Part shown: piece after piece, positions 45,658 to 55,209 of the stretch
How the letters are laid out: each line of letters opens with the position of its first letter
Numbering within the stretch: the first letter of the stretch is position 1
Source of the DNA: Niveispirillum sp. SYP-B3756
Lineage (GTDB): Bacteria; Pseudomonadota; Alphaproteobacteria; Azospirillales; Azospirillaceae
Assembly: GCF_009495745.1 (NCBI RefSeq)
Contig: NZ_WIDQ01000003.1
Coordinates: forward strand, 1 to 64,000
Reading direction: 5' to 3'
Length of the DNA stretch: 64,000 bases
Notes under the pieces: generated by a model
Database searches by the model: none
Told to the model about the DNA's origin: nothing
What the model saw: only the letters and a program-made list of their open reading frames with translations
Made by a program: the position numbers and the translations under genes

Positions 45658-47733
45658 ATGCGCGAGGAAAAGGCGAAGGTTTGGCTGGCGGCGGCCCTGA
45701 TGGGTGGGCTGATGGCGTCCGCCCTGCCGGCGATGGCGCAGGATGTGCAGGTCGCGGCGGCCAACCCGCATTCCCATGATGATGTGGAAGAGATCGTCGT
45801 CACCGCCTCTCCCCTGGGTGCCCGCCAGTTTGACGTGCTCCAAGGCACCTCCGTCCTGTCGGGGGAGGCGCTGGAACGCTCGCTTTCCACCACGCTGGGG
45901 GCCGCGCTGGCCAAGCTGCCGGGCATGAGCCAGACCGGCTTCGGCCAGGGCGCGTCGCGCCCCATCATCCGTGGCCAGGGTGGCGACCGTATCCGCATCC
46001 TGTCCGGCGGTATCGGCAGCATCGATGCCAGCACCACCAGCCCAGACCATGCGCCGGCCCTGGATCTGGCCACGGCCAAGCGGGTGGAGGTGGTGCGCGG
46101 CCCCGCCACGCTGATGTATGGCAGCAACGCCGTGGGCGGCGTCATCAATGTGCTGGATGGCCGTATCCCCATCGCCGCCCCCAAGGACGGCGTGGATGGG
46201 TTTGCCCGCATCGGCGTCGGCAGCAATGCCCATGAACGCTCCCTGGCGGCCGGCATGGATGCCAAGCTGGATAGCCCGCTGGTGGTGCATGTCGACGGGT
46301 TCTGGCGTCAGACCGACAATTATAAATTCCCCGGCGCCCTGGAATCAGACCGCCTGCAGGCAAAAGAGCTGGCCCAGGGGCAAACCGATGCGGAGGGGCA
46401 GGACGGCCACAAGGTTCCCAACAGCAGCCTGACGCAGAAGGGGGCCACGGGTGGCCTCTCCTATGTGGGCGACTGGGGCTTTCTGGGGGCCAGTGTCAGC
46501 CGGCTGGAATCCAACTATGGCGTTCCCCCCGATGCCGGCTCGAACGATGGCGGCGAGGATGAAGGCCCGGTCCGGATCGATCTGGGCCAGACCCGTGTGG
46601 ACCTGATGGGGGAGGTGAACCAGCCTTTCCTGGTGTTCGACACTACCCGCGTCCGCTTTGGCTGGGCCGATTACAAACATACGGAGCTGGAGGATGGTGC
46701 CCCCGGTACGCAGTTCCTGAACAAGGGCTGGGAAGGGCGGCTGGAACTGGTGCAGCACCAATATGGCGCCCTGTCTGGGGCGGTGGGTGTGCAGGCCAGC
46801 CAGCGTGATTTCCAGGCCATCGGGGAGGAAGCCTTCCTGCCGCCCAGCAAGACCGTGCAGGTGGGCGGCTTCACCGTGCAGCGGCTGGATTTCGGTCCCT
46901 GGGCGCTGGAAGGTGGCCTGCGGCTGGAACAGCAGAATATCAAGGCGGACAGCATCAATTATGACCGTGATTTCACCATGGTCAGCCTGTCGGCCGGTGC
47001 CTCCTACAAGCTGGGGGATGGCTGGCTGGCGGGCGTCAGCCTGTCCCGCAGCGAGCGGGCGCCGAATGCCGAAGAACTGCTTTCCGACGGCGCACATCTG
47101 GCCACCGGTACCTATGAGCTGGGTGACCGCAAGCTGGGCAAGGAAACCGGCCTGGGTGGAGAGCTGACCCTGAAAAAGACCGGCGGCCCCGTCACCGGGT
47201 CGGCCAACCTGTTCCTGACCGATTACGACAAATATATCTATGAGCGCTACACCGGTGAGCAGCGGGATGGCGTGCCCGTGGCGGCCTTCAGCGCCACCGA
47301 TGCCCGCTTCTGGGGCTTTGAGCTGGAAGCGGCGGCGGACCTGTTCCGCCGGCAGGATCAGCGCGTGACCCTGGATGCCGGCCTGGATTACGTGCGGGCG
47401 GAAGATACGACCACCAAGACCGACCTGCCGCGCATTCCGCCGCTGACCTTCAAGACCGGGCTGGAATATGCCCAGTCCAGCTTCTCCACCCGGGTGGAGA
47501 TGGTCTGGGCTGACAGCCAGAACAAGACCAGCGCCTTTGAACTGCCGACCGATGGCTATACCCTGTTCAACGCCTCGCTCGACTGGCACCCGATCGCTGA
47601 CCGCGACGTGACCATGCTGTTCGAAGTGCGCAATATCACCAATGAGGAAGTGCGGCTTTCCACTTCCTTCCTGAAGGATCGTCTGCCCCAGCCGGGCCGC
47701 GATTTCCGGATGGCCCTGAAGATGGGTTATTAA
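45658..47733 (+). CDS. ZnuD-like TonB-dependent receptor
   Basis: A 691-aa outer-membrane receptor: signal peptide (LAAALMGGLMASALPAMAQ), His/Asp-rich mature start NPHSHDDVEEIVVTASP with the TonB box, plug domain (about 45-155; TLGAALAKLPGMSQTGFGQGASRPIIRGQGGDRIRIL and VEVVRGPATLMYGSNAVGGVINVLD) and a C-terminal barrel ending in FRMALKMGY. SIDASTTSPDHAPALD is like the ZnuD group. GTG at 45655 is an alternative start. Zinc uptake is inferred from similarity and the Zur-like operator. Confidence 0.85.
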   Translation: MREEKAKVWLAAALMGGLMASALPAMAQDVQVAAANPHSHDDVEEIVVTASPLGARQFDVLQGTSVLSGEALERSLSTTLGAALAKLPGMSQTGFGQGASRPIIRGQGGDRIRILSGGIGSIDASTTSPDHAPALDLATAKRVEVVRGPATLMYGSNAVGGVINVLDGRIPIAAPKDGVDGFARIGVGSNAHERSLAAGMDAKLDSPLVVHVDGFWRQTDNYKFPGALESDRLQAKELAQGQTDAEGQDGHKVPNSSLTQKGATGGLSYVGDWGFLGASVSRLESNYGVPPDAGSNDGGEDEGPVRIDLGQTRVDLMGEVNQPFLVFDTTRVRFGWADYKHTELEDGAPGTQFLNKGWEGRLELVQHQYGALSGAVGVQASQRDFQAIGEEAFLPPSKTVQVGGFTVQRLDFGPWALEGGLRLEQQNIKADSINYDRDFTMVSLSAGASYKLGDGWLAGVSLSRSERAPNAEELLSDGAHLATGTYELGDRKLGKETGLGGELTLKKTGGPVTGSANLFLTDYDKYIYERYTGEQRDGVPVAAFSATDARFWGFELEAAADLFRRQDQRVTLDAGLDYVRAEDTTTKTDLPRIPPLTFKTGLEYAQSSFSTRVEMVWADSQNKTSAFELPTDGYTLFNASLDWHPIADRDVTMLFEVRNITNEEVRLSTSFLKDRLPQPGRDFRMALKMGY

Positions 47734-47742
47734 TCGGTGCTT

Positions 47743-47768
47743 TATCCGGGGGCCGCGGCCCCCGGATA
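47743..47768 (+). terminator. Perfect palindromic terminator-like hairpin
   Basis: TATCCGGGGGCCG is followed directly by its reverse complement CGGCCCCCGGATA, a 26-bp perfect palindrome 9 bp after the TonB receptor stop and 9 bp before the stop of the convergent anti-sigma gene. It probably serves both. Confidence 0.7.
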
Positions 47769-47777
47769 GGGACTTCT

Positions 47778-48539
47778 CTATTCCCGTGGTACCCCCAAGG
47801 CGTCGGCCACCTGCAATAATTGGCCTTCCGGTTCCCGCCCGATCAAGGCATAGCCGAAATGCTGGCCCCGCCAGAAGCCGATCACATAGCCCTGCGCCTC
47901 CGTCAAGGCGAGGGTTTCGGCATCAGGCTCGTCCTCACTGGGGGCAACCAGCAGGGTGATTCTATGTCCCTGTCGATCTTCATAGATCAACTGGCTGCCG
48001 GGGCCATCATCGGTGACGGCTCGCCGGGCGCCGATCAGCCGTAGGCCGATGGATTGCAGCTGAGGCGGTTCCATGGCCATGCCCAGCTGGCTGGCCAGCA
48101 GGCGGCGCAGATCGTCCGGGCTGTTACCTGCCGCTTCAACGCTGGTCGGCCGGTTCTCGGCAAAGACCTCATGGTTGGCCAGCGCTTCCCGCGCATAGCC
48201 CGGCAAGGGGGTTTGCAGCCAATGGTCGCTGGCATCCCGGGCACCCCAGCCCAGGATGAACAGGCCGATGGCTGCCGCAATCCGCCCGGTGCGCCGCCAG
48301 ATGGCATGGCGGCGCACGCCCTGTAATAGGCGCTGGTGCATCGGCCGCATGGCGGCCATGGGCAAGGCCCCCTCTGCGGCGGCGATTTTCACCAGCAGAT
48401 CCTGTTCGGCCATGGCCCGCATTCGTGCCCGCAGATCGGGATCAGCGTCCAGCCGGGCTAGCACCAGGGCTTCCTGGCACGGGTCCAGCTGCCCATCCAG
48501 AAAGGCGTGCAGGTCCAGTTCATCCCCATCGTCACGCAT
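47778..48539 (-). CDS. Anti-sigma factor (membrane-anchored)
   Basis: A 253-aa protein with an N-terminal cytoplasmic helical domain (ELDLHAFLDGQLDPCQEALVLARLDADPDLRARM), a single membrane segment (about 84-100; RIAAAIGLFILGWGA) and a periplasmic C-terminal domain. The helical start is typical of transmembrane anti-sigma factors; the HxxxCxxC zinc motif is absent. It overlaps the ECF sigma gene by 8 bp and is its likely inhibitor. The periplasmic part may sense the inducing signal. Confidence 0.85.
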   Translation of the reverse strand: MRDDGDELDLHAFLDGQLDPCQEALVLARLDADPDLRARMRAMAEQDLLVKIAAAEGALPMAAMRPMHQRLLQGVRRHAIWRRTGRIAAAIGLFILGWGARDASDHWLQTPLPGYAREALANHEVFAENRPTSVEAAGNSPDDLRRLLASQLGMAMEPPQLQSIGLRLIGARRAVTDDGPGSQLIYEDRQGHRITLLVAPSEDEPDAETLALTEAQGYVIGFWRGQHFGYALIGREPEGQLLQVADALGVPRE

Positions 48540-49059
48540 CGCGCCCCCCCTTCACCAGACGCAGTTTGGTAACTTCCCCGCCCGCTTCCATCCGGCGCCG
48601 CAGCGCCTCACGCCCACGGGCCAGGCGCGACATGAAGGTGCCCAGCGGCACACCCAGCCGCCGGGCCGCTTCCTCGTATTTCACATCATCCAGGGCGATC
48701 ACCAGGATCGCTTCCCGCTGTGGTTCCGGTAACCCATCCAGGGCCGTCAGCACCTGCCGGGTTTCCACCTGGATCATCTGGTGGGCATCGACACTTTCCG
48801 CTGCGGTGGCCTGTTCGGCATAGCGGGCGCGCACCTGCCATTTCCGCCGGTCACTGACATGGCAGGTATAAAGGATGCGGAACAGCCAGGCCCGCAGATC
48901 GGTGCCCGGCTGCCATTGTCCGGACGAGGCGATGGCCTTGGTCAGGCAATCCTGCACCAGATCTTCGGCCTCCACCCGGTTGCGGGTCAGCAGCAGCGCA
49001 TAGCGCTGCAACGACCCCAGGTGGCCTTCCAGCCCCTTGGCGAAACCATCCCCGCTCAT
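48532..49059 (-). CDS. ECF-family RNA polymerase sigma factor
   Basis: A 175-aa protein with sigma region 2 (LQRYALLLTRNRVEAEDLVQDCLTKAI, then DLRAWLFRILYTCHVSDRRK) and region 4 (LPEPQREAILVIALDDVKYEEAARRLGVPLGTFMSRLARGREALRR). Start 49059 (MSGDGFAKG) is preferred; 49077 is possible. It is cotranscribed with the overlapping anti-sigma factor. Its regulon is unknown; the subgroup is not EcfG, because the PhyR-NepR partners and the EcfG helices are absent. Confidence 0.92.
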   Translation of the reverse strand: MSGDGFAKGLEGHLGSLQRYALLLTRNRVEAEDLVQDCLTKAIASSGQWQPGTDLRAWLFRILYTCHVSDRRKWQVRARYAEQATAAESVDAHQMIQVETRQVLTALDGLPEPQREAILVIALDDVKYEEAARRLGVPLGTFMSRLARGREALRRRMEAGGEVTKLRLVKGGRDA

Positions 49060-49091
49060 CCCACCGCCTTCATTCACGCTGCCCCGGATAT

Positions 49092-49119
49092 TCCCGCCCG
49101 GAGGGGCATCCGGGCGGGA
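49092..49119. terminator. Hairpin upstream of the ECF sigma gene
   Basis: TCCCGCCCGGA pairs with TCCGGGCGGGA (11 bp, 6-nt loop). On the minus strand it lies 163 bp past the GST stop and 33 bp before the sigma start, so it may end GST transcripts or sit in the sigma leader. Confidence 0.45.
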
Positions 49120-49282
49120 TTGTCACAGGCCCTCTGCCGACACGTGCCGGCGAGCCTGTCTCCTCCGCCCACCACTGCCGCATTCCGGGGGCAGGCGGAT
49201 GCCGTAGCGGTGGACATGGTGGGATAACGCGTGGGGCCGGGGATTAATCCGCCTTCCTTACAACGAAACCAGACAAACCGGC

Positions 49283-49975
49283 TCAGGGCTTGCGGCCATA
49301 GAGATTGGCCCGCTCCTCGTCGCTCATCGGCTGGCCGGCCGGGCGGACCTTGTCGGCCAGCAGGGCCAGACCGCGCTGCACGGCGGGGCGGGCGGCGATG
49401 CTGTCAAACCAGCGCTTCACCTGGGGGAATTCAGCCAGATCGATATCATATTTCGGGGCATTGCGAATCCAGGGGAGGGTCGCCATGTCGGCAATGCCAT
49501 AGGCATCGCTGCCCAGATATTGCGTTTCCGTCAGGCGCGTATTGGCCACTTTCAACAGGCGCTTGGCCTCGTTGCGGTACCGTTCGATGCCATAGGGCAC
49601 CTTTTCTGTCGCATAAAGAATGAAGTGTCCGGCCTGACCGAACATGGGCCCCACACCGCCCATCTGCCACATCAGCCATTGCAGATGGCTGAACCATTCG
49701 GCGCTGTCGCTGGGGCGGAACTGGCCGGTTTTTTCCGCCAGATAGATCAGGATGGCGCCCGATTCAAACAGGCTGAACGGCTTGCCGCCCGGCCCGTCGG
49801 GATCGACGATGGCGGGCATCCGGTTATTGGGGGCGATCTTCAGGAAGTCAGGCTTGAACTGGTCGCCAGCCCCGATATTCACCGGATGCACAATGTAGGG
49901 CAGGCCCATTTCCTCCAGGGCGATGGAAACCTTGTAGCCGTTGGGCGTCGGCCAGACATGGAGTTCGATGCTCAT
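49283..49975 (-). CDS. Glutathione S-transferase (YfcG/YghU-like)
   Basis: A 230-aa GST: thioredoxin-fold N-domain (about 1-85) with MSIELHVWPTPNGYKVSIALEE, APNNRMPAIVDPDGPGG and LFESGAILIYLAEKTGQF (glutathione-binding ES), and a helical C-domain with GPMFGQAGHF and YLGSDAYGIADMATLPWI. This resembles the Nu-class disulfide-bond reductases YfcG/YghU. It stands alone. Confidence 0.92.
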   Translation of the reverse strand: MSIELHVWPTPNGYKVSIALEEMGLPYIVHPVNIGAGDQFKPDFLKIAPNNRMPAIVDPDGPGGKPFSLFESGAILIYLAEKTGQFRPSDSAEWFSHLQWLMWQMGGVGPMFGQAGHFILYATEKVPYGIERYRNEAKRLLKVANTRLTETQYLGSDAYGIADMATLPWIRNAPKYDIDLAEFPQVKRWFDSIAARPAVQRGLALLADKVRPAGQPMSDEERANLYGRKP

Positions 49976-50440
49976 TACCGGATCCCTCTGGGAATGGAAG
50001 ATGCCAGCCCGGTTCTCTGAACCGACCGGATGGGGAGAAACCTAGTCAACAGACCGGTCCGGTGGAAGTGCGTTACCGCACAGGCAGGATGCAGCCGGTT
50101 CTGGGACCAATCCCCAGATTCTGTGGATAAGTATGTGATTAAACCCCTGGTAACTCCGCTGGTTGGCGGTTCCCTGCGGGTCTTGGCAATTTGACCATTT
50201 TTTAGGCAGTTGTATGGCGGTGGGTTTCCACGATGCCGGACCGGAAAAGGGTCAGTTCAAAAATATCATTAAGTATCAATATCTTGAGATTTTATGGCGT
50301 GAGGATGTGCGTCGGCGACACCGTCGGTTGCCGTCTTCAGCCCTTCATCTGATTGTAAGAATAGGCGTTATATTGGGTCGAAATAGTGAAGGTGGCGCGT
50401 GGTGGACAATTATCCATTACCGACACTGTTTATTGACTGT
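49976..50440. other. Long intergenic region, partly AT-rich
   Basis: This 465-bp stretch between the GST and moaE is AT-rich at 50240-50440. It contains an exact DnaA-box sequence (50122-50130). An open frame of 76 codons from ATG at 50214 ends at 50444, overlapping the moaE stop; it has no recognisable family and atypical base use, so it is not called. No RNA gene was recognised. Confidence 0.5.
50122..50130 (-). promoter_or_regulatory. DnaA-box-like 9-mer
   Basis: TGTGGATAA, the complement of TTATCCACA, lies 147 bp upstream of the GST start within TCTGTGGATAAGT. The same 13-mer context recurs at 53899-53911 upstream of uvrC. Confidence 0.35.
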
Positions 50441-50917
50441 TTAACCTGCCGGCTGGTCCCAGCGGCGGGCCGCTTCCTCATCGCTGTGGCGGCTGGCGAC
50501 CCAGCGGGTGCCGCGGCATGTCTCTTCCAGCTTCCAGAAGGGGGCCTTGCTTTTCAGCCAATCCATCAGGAAACGGCAGGCATCGAAGGCGGCTTCCCGG
50601 TGGGCGCTGGCGCAGGCGACCAGCACGATGTTTTCCCCCGGTTCCATCCGGCCATAGCGGTGGATGATCAGGCAGGCTTCCAGCGGCCAACGCGCCCGCG
50701 CCTCCGCCTCGATGGCGGCCAACTGGCGCTCGGTCATGCCGGGATAATGTTCCAGGGTCAGGGCGCACACCGTGCCGGCCTGTTCGTCCGCTTGCGGGTG
50801 CAGGTCACGCACCAGCCCGGTGAAGCAGCAGACACCGCCAATCCCGGGATTGCCCTGGGTCAGAGCGGCCAGCTCCACCCCGATATCGAAATCCGCCTGC
50901 TGGACTCGGATAGTCAT
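50441..50917 (-). CDS. moaE: Molybdopterin synthase catalytic subunit
   Basis: A 158-aa protein that, with MoaD, adds sulfur to precursor Z to make molybdopterin. Motifs: GVCCFTGLVRD, LTLEHYPGMTERQLAAIEAEA, IIHRYGRMEPGENIVLVACASAHREAAFDACRFLMD, and the catalytic-lysine region KSKAPFWKLEE. Its start overlaps the moaD stop by one base (TGATG), as expected for coupled subunits. Confidence 0.96.
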   Translation of the reverse strand: MTIRVQQADFDIGVELAALTQGNPGIGGVCCFTGLVRDLHPQADEQAGTVCALTLEHYPGMTERQLAAIEAEARARWPLEACLIIHRYGRMEPGENIVLVACASAHREAAFDACRFLMDWLKSKAPFWKLEETCRGTRWVASRHSDEEAARRWDQPAG

Positions 50918-51171
50918 CAGCCCCCCGTCACCGGCGGGAACAGCGCCACCTCGTCACCCGGCGCTACCGGATGGCTGAAGGGCACATATTCCTGGTTCAC
51001 CGCCACCTTGACCACGGCCAGATTGGACAGGGCATCGGCATAGCCGGCACCGCGCGTCTGCAGATGGGCAATCAGGCCGGCAACATCGCTGATGCCGGGG
51101 GGCAGGGCGAGTTCCTCTTCGGCCAGCCCGATCTTGCTGCGCAGCCAGGCGAAATACAGCAGCTTGATCAT
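50917..51171 (-). CDS. moaD: Molybdopterin synthase sulfur-carrier subunit
   Basis: An 84-aa ubiquitin-fold sulfur carrier, MIKLLYFAWLRSKIGLAEEE, with a C-terminus FPPVTGG ending in the required Gly-Gly that becomes a thiocarboxylate. The ATG at 51171 overlaps the pgsA stop. It forms the operon pgsA-moaD-moaE, an order known in other alphaproteobacteria. Confidence 0.95.
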   Translation of the reverse strand: MIKLLYFAWLRSKIGLAEEELALPPGISDVAGLIAHLQTRGAGYADALSNLAVVKVAVNQEYVPFSHPVAPGDEVALFPPVTGG

Positions 51172-51743
51172 TCGCTCTTCCCCCCTTGCGGGGCCAGCAT
51201 GTGGCGCAGGCCCGCACGCAGATAATCCCACCCCGTCACTAGGGTCAGGGCGGCGGCGATCCACAGCCCGACCTCCCCGATGAAGGTCACCGGCCAGGCC
51301 GCCGGCCCATGGTCACCGACGATCAGCCAGCCGATGGCCAGCATCTGGATACCGGTCTTCCATTTGGCAAGCCGGCTGACCGGCACGCCAACGCGCAAGC
51401 CCGCCAGGAATTCGCGCAAGCCCGAGACCATGACCTCGCGCAGCAGGATCACCACGGCCGGCAGCACGGCCAGCCCGGCAATATGTTGGTTGGCCACCAG
51501 CATGATCAGCACGGCCGCCACCAGCAGCTTGTCAGCGATCGGGTCCAGGAACTTGCCGATCAGGCTTTCTTCCTGCCAGGCACGGGCCAGATAGCCATCG
51601 AACCAGTCGGTGATGCAGGCGGCCGCGAACAGCCCGGCCGCCACCCAGGCCGGCCAGGGGCCGGGGAAGAAGAACAAGGCCACCACAAGGGGGATGATGG
51701 CGATGCGCGACAGGGTGAGGATATTCGGCAGGCTGGTCAGCAT
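51168..51743 (-). CDS. pgsA: CDP-diacylglycerol-glycerol-3-phosphate 3-phosphatidyltransferase
   Basis: A 191-aa inner-membrane enzyme for phosphatidylglycerophosphate synthesis. It opens LTSLPNILTLSRIAIIPLVV and has the CDP-alcohol phosphotransferase motif DGYLAR...G...D...D in TDWFDGYLARAWQEESLIGKFLDPIADKLL (motif from about residue 47). There are four or more membrane helices. It follows uvrC in the same direction (51-bp gap) and precedes moaD. Confidence 0.95.
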   Translation of the reverse strand: MLTSLPNILTLSRIAIIPLVVALFFFPGPWPAWVAAGLFAAACITDWFDGYLARAWQEESLIGKFLDPIADKLLVAAVLIMLVANQHIAGLAVLPAVVILLREVMVSGLREFLAGLRVGVPVSRLAKWKTGIQMLAIGWLIVGDHGPAAWPVTFIGEVGLWIAAALTLVTGWDYLRAGLRHMLAPQGGKSE

Positions 51744-51794
51744 TGCAATGGGTGTTCTTCGCCATCGGGTCGGGCAGGGGAGGCGGGCCGCATC

Positions 51795-53723
51795 CTAGCC
51801 CTCGGGATGGAAATGATCATAGATGATTTTAGCGACAGTTCGGTTGATGCCCTCCACCGCCTCCAAATCTGTCAGCCCGGCGCGGGAGACGGCGCGGGCG
51901 GAACCGAAATGCAGCAGCAGGGCCTTCTTGCGCCGGGGCCCGATTCCCGGCACCTCATCCAGCGGTGAGGCGCTGATCGCCTTCTCCCGCCGGGCCCGGT
52001 GGGTGCCGATGGCGAAGCGGTGCGCCTCATCGCGCAGCCGCTGCAGGTAATAAAGAACGGGGCTCTTGTGATCCAGGCCGAACGGGGGGCGGCCTGGCAT
52101 GAAAAACCGTTCCCGCCCGGCATCGCGGTCCGGCCCCTTGGCGATGGCGGCCAGACAGACATCTTCGATTCCCAGTTCGGCGAACACTTCGGCCACCACC
52201 GCCAATTGCCCCTCACCACCATCAATCAGCACCAGATCGGGCCAGTTCTCACCGGCGCGTTCGGGATCTTCCTTGATGACGCGCTCGAAGCGGCGGGTCA
52301 GCACCTCCCGCATCATGGCGTAATCGTCGCCGGCGGCACCGGGCACCTTGATGTTGAATTTGCGATAGGCGTTCTTGATGAAGCCATCCGGCCCCGCCAC
52401 CACCATGGCGCCGATGGCATTGGTGCCCTGGATATGGCTGTTATCGTAAATCTCGATCCGCTTGGGCGGCTCGCTCAGGCCGAACACTTCCGCCACCCCG
52501 GCCAGCAGCTTGGTCTGGCTGCCGCTTTCGGCCAGTCGGCGGCCATGCGCTTCCCGCGCATTGGTGACGGCATGGTCGATCAGCCGCTTCTTGTCGCCGC
52601 GCTTGGGCAGGTGCAGCTCCACCTTATGCCCCGCCCGCACCGACAGGGCCTCCTGCAACAGCTCATGTTCCGTCAACTCGTGGCTGACCAGCACCAGGCC
52701 GGGGGCGGCCTTATTGTCATAGAACTGGGCGATGAAGGAGGCCAGAACCTCGTCAATTTCCTGTGCCTTGTCATGGCTGGGGAAATAGGCGCGGTTGCCA
52801 TAGTTGCGCCCGCCGCGGAAGAAGAAGACCTGGATGCAGGTCAGCCCGCCATCCTGATGCGCGGCGATGATATCGGCATCATCGACACCCTCGACATTGA
52901 TATCCTGGTGGGCCTGGATGGCGGTCAGCGCCCGGATACGGTCGCGCAGCTTGGCCGCCCGCTCAAACTCCAGATTTTCGGCCGCTGCCTGCATAGCCTG
53001 GGCCAGCTCGGCCTGAATATCCCGGCTCTTGCCCTCCAGGAAAGCGCGCGCCTCATTCACCTGATCGGCATATTCGGGCGGGCTGACCTTTTCCACGCAG
53101 GGCGCGGTGCAGCGCTTGATCTGATATTGCAGGCACGGCCGGGTGCGGGTGGCGAAAACCGTATCGGCACAGGTGCGCAGCTGGAAGGCGCGCTGCAAGG
53201 CCGTCAGCACCCTGTTCACCGCCCCGGCGGAGGCAAAGGGGCCATAATACTGGCCCGGATCGCTGCGCGTGCCGCGATGCTTGGTCAATTGCGGGAAGTC
53301 GTGGCCGCCCCTGATCAGGATATGCGGGAAGGTCTTGTCATCGCGCAGCAACACATTGTAGCGCGGCATCAGTTTCTTGATGAGATTCGATTCCAGCAGC
53401 AGCGCCTCCACCTCCGTATGGGTGGTGACGAATTCCATCTGGGTCGTCTCGGCAATCATCCGCTGCAGCCGGATCGGCAGCTTGACCGGCATCGTATAAT
53501 TGATGACGCGCCGTTTCAGGCTGCGCGCCTTGCCGACATAAAGCGCATCGCCATGATCATTCAGCATCCGATAGACGCCGGGCCGGTCAGGCAGGGTGCG
53601 CAGATAGCCCTTGATCGTCTCAACCCCCCGGTTGAGATCGGCCACAGCACGTTTCGGCCGGCTGGTCGCTGGCTGGGGGTCGGCGGAAGGGCCGGACGGA
53701 TTTTGGTCGGATGGCTCGCTCAT
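51795..53723 (-). CDS. uvrC: Excinuclease ABC subunit C
   Basis: A 642-aa repair endonuclease that incises both sides of a lesion with UvrB. It has an N-terminal GIY-YIG nuclease ([18 protein letters not shown], about 49-66), a UVR/UvrB-binding segment ([20 protein letters not shown], about 240-260), a C-terminal RNase H-like nuclease ([20 protein letters not shown] with catalytic Asp residues) and helix-hairpin-helix repeats ([22 protein letters not shown]). Start 53723 fits; a longer frame reaches 53798. It is cotranscribed with pgsA-moaD-moaE. Confidence 0.97.
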   Translation of the reverse strand: MSEPSDQNPSGPSADPQPATSRPKRAVADLNRGVETIKGYLRTLPDRPGVYRMLNDHGDALYVGKARSLKRRVINYTMPVKLPIRLQRMIAETTQMEFVTTHTEVEALLLESNLIKKLMPRYNVLLRDDKTFPHILIRGGHDFPQLTKHRGTRSDPGQYYGPFASAGAVNRVLTALQRAFQLRTCADTVFATRTRPCLQYQIKRCTAPCVEKVSPPEYADQVNEARAFLEGKSRDIQAELAQAMQAAAENLEFERAAKLRDRIRALTAIQAHQDINVEGVDDADIIAAHQDGGLTCIQVFFFRGGRNYGNRAYFPSHDKAQEIDEVLASFIAQFYDNKAAPGLVLVSHELTEHELLQEALSVRAGHKVELHLPKRGDKKRLIDHAVTNAREAHGRRLAESGSQTKLLAGVAEVFGLSEPPKRIEIYDNSHIQGTNAIGAMVVAGPDGFIKNAYRKFNIKVPGAAGDDYAMMREVLTRRFERVIKEDPERAGENWPDLVLIDGGEGQLAVVAEVFAELGIEDVCLAAIAKGPDRDAGRERFFMPGRPPFGLDHKSPVLYYLQRLRDEAHRFAIGTHRARREKAISASPLDEVPGIGPRRKKALLLHFGSARAVSRAGLTDLEAVEGINRTVAKIIYDHFHPEG

Positions 53724-54407
53724 GGCCCAGCATGTGGCGCATAAGCCTGCTCGGGTCAATCTTGCTGCTATGGATGCCAGCTTCTCCCCGTTCGGCACTG
53801 TCCGAAAGAGATATGTGGCAGCGCCGTTTCACACTTGACGGAGGGGAGAGCGGCGGCTTCCTGCGGCTTTTCCCAGGTCAGAGAATTCTTCCACGGAATC
53901 TGTGGATAAGTCTGGGGGGAAGTGCTGGGCTTACCTGTGCGACCCTAGCGATGCTGCGGCTTTCCCCTATTTGCTCAAAAATTAGGCAATAAGACCATCT
54001 TATTGATTTTAAATAGATATCCGGAAGTCAAGCTATCACGTGGCTGTCACATCTGCAATTGAATGGCTTGACATTTGCGGCTGAGGGTCTGTAGCGGGGG
54101 CCCTGATGACCATGTGCAAAAGTTTAGGACAGTCTGCCCCTTGCCAAGGACCGCTTTCGTTTCCGATGGCTGGGGTGCGGCGCAACAAGGGCGCATTTCG
54201 GGGTGCGGCGTGGGGCAGGCCGACGGGTTTTCTGCATTGTCTGACGGGCTGACTGCTGTGTCCAGGCATGGTGCAGCGTGAAATTTTTCCCGCCAGTCTG
54301 GGGCTGTCTTTCAATTCTCGGCATCAGGACCATTTCCATATTTTTGGGGGTGAGCGGCCTGTGCCGTTAGGCCCTGAGTAATGACGCGGTGGAAAAGGGA
54401 ACGGGAC
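53724..54407. other. Long intergenic region without a convincing gene
   Basis: This 684-bp region lies between uvrC and a divergent TetR-family gene. It contains a DnaA-box sequence at 53901-53909, an AT-rich block at 53965-54040 and TTGACA at 54069. Short open frames (for example minus 54036-54314 and plus 54075-54281) lack ribosome binding sites and family resemblance. No RNA gene was recognised. Confidence 0.5.
53901..53909 (-). promoter_or_regulatory. DnaA-box-like 9-mer
   Basis: TGTGGATAA lies 178 bp upstream of uvrC, inside TCTGTGGATAAGT, the same 13 bases as at 50120-50132. It may be a chance match or a DnaA site. Confidence 0.35.
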
Positions 54408-55043
54408 ATGTCGGACGAGACCGCGAGCAGCACGCAGACGGCGTCAATCAGGGATGATCGTCAGGCAGCCCTGGCGGCGGCGATGGTGCTGATCGCCCGC
54501 GAGGGCTGGCGGGAGACCAGTTTGAAGGCGGTGGCGGATCAGGCGGGACTGCCGCTCGATCGGTTCTATCGCCTGTTCCCCAGCCGGCTGCATCTGCTGG
54601 CCGCCCTGGACCGCCATGCCGATGAGCTGGTGCTGGCGCAACCGGTTCCCGATCCGACCGATCCGCCGCATGATCGGCTGTTCGATGTGCTGATGCGCCG
54701 GATTGATGTGCTGGAACCGTTCCGACCGGGCTTGCGTGTGCTTGCCCGTAATGGTGTTGCCATCCTGGCCGCCCCGGCCTTGGCCCCGGGCCTTTATCGC
54801 TCCATGGGTTGGATGCTGGAAGCGGCGGGTCTGGGCAGGGGCGGTGTGGCCGGCGCGTTGCAGCGGCGTGGACTGGCCACAGTCTGGCTGGCGACTCTGC
54901 GGGTCTGGCTCGATGATGAAAGCCCGGACAAGTCCGCCACCATGGCCGCCCTTGATCGCAACTTGAAACGCGCGCGTGAGCTGTGGAACAGCTTGCCCCT
55001 CGCGTTTCGTTCTTCTATCGGATCGAAACACGCAGCCGGTTGA
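54408..55043 (+). CDS. TetR-family transcriptional regulator
   Basis: A 211-aa protein with an N-terminal TetR helix-turn-helix: RQAALAAAMVLIAREGWRETSLKAVADQAGLPLDRFYRLFPSRLHLLAAL (about 18-66). A C-terminal helical ligand domain follows, with the COQ9-like feel of some alphaproteobacterial members. The start at 54408 has GGGA upstream. It lies upstream of the phasin gene in the same direction, so regulation of polyhydroxyalkanoate granule genes is possible but untested. Confidence 0.85.
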   Translation: MSDETASSTQTASIRDDRQAALAAAMVLIAREGWRETSLKAVADQAGLPLDRFYRLFPSRLHLLAALDRHADELVLAQPVPDPTDPPHDRLFDVLMRRIDVLEPFRPGLRVLARNGVAILAAPALAPGLYRSMGWMLEAAGLGRGGVAGALQRRGLATVWLATLRVWLDDESPDKSATMAALDRNLKRARELWNSLPLAFRSSIGSKHAAG

Positions 55044-55077
55044 TTTTATTGTTCTTTTGTGCAGCGCAACAAAGAAG

Positions 55078-55106
55078 TTGACGAAAAAAGCGGCAAATGC
55101 GATAGT
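55078..55106 (+). promoter_or_regulatory. Candidate sigma-70 promoter of the phasin gene
   Basis: TTGACG, a 17-nt spacer and GATAGT lie about 100 bp before the phasin start. Just upstream, TTGTGCAGCGCAACAA (55050-55065) is a near-palindrome rich in TGC/GCA, similar to sites bound by PhaR-type regulators before phasin genes. TGCTGCAATGCAA occurs downstream. Confidence 0.5.
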
Positions 55107-55209
55107 TATCCACGGTTTTGCTGCAATGCAATAGCGGTGAGAACCAGTTTATAACCACCAATGGCACCAATCCGTGCCATGGATGAACAGCCCCTGGGGG
55201 ACTCGACAT

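Noticed and set aside
50214-50444. Possible 76-aa gene in the intergenic region before moaE
   Set aside because: No recognised family, atypical base use, no good ribosome binding site, and overlap with the moaE stop. Translation evidence would be needed.
51999-53744. 581-codon open frame on the plus strand opposite uvrC
   Set aside because: It is an antisense shadow; uvrC is complete and in frame on the minus strand.
54036-54314. Possible 92-aa gene between uvrC and the TetR gene
   Set aside because: Frames on both strands overlap here without ribosome binding sites or recognisable sequence.
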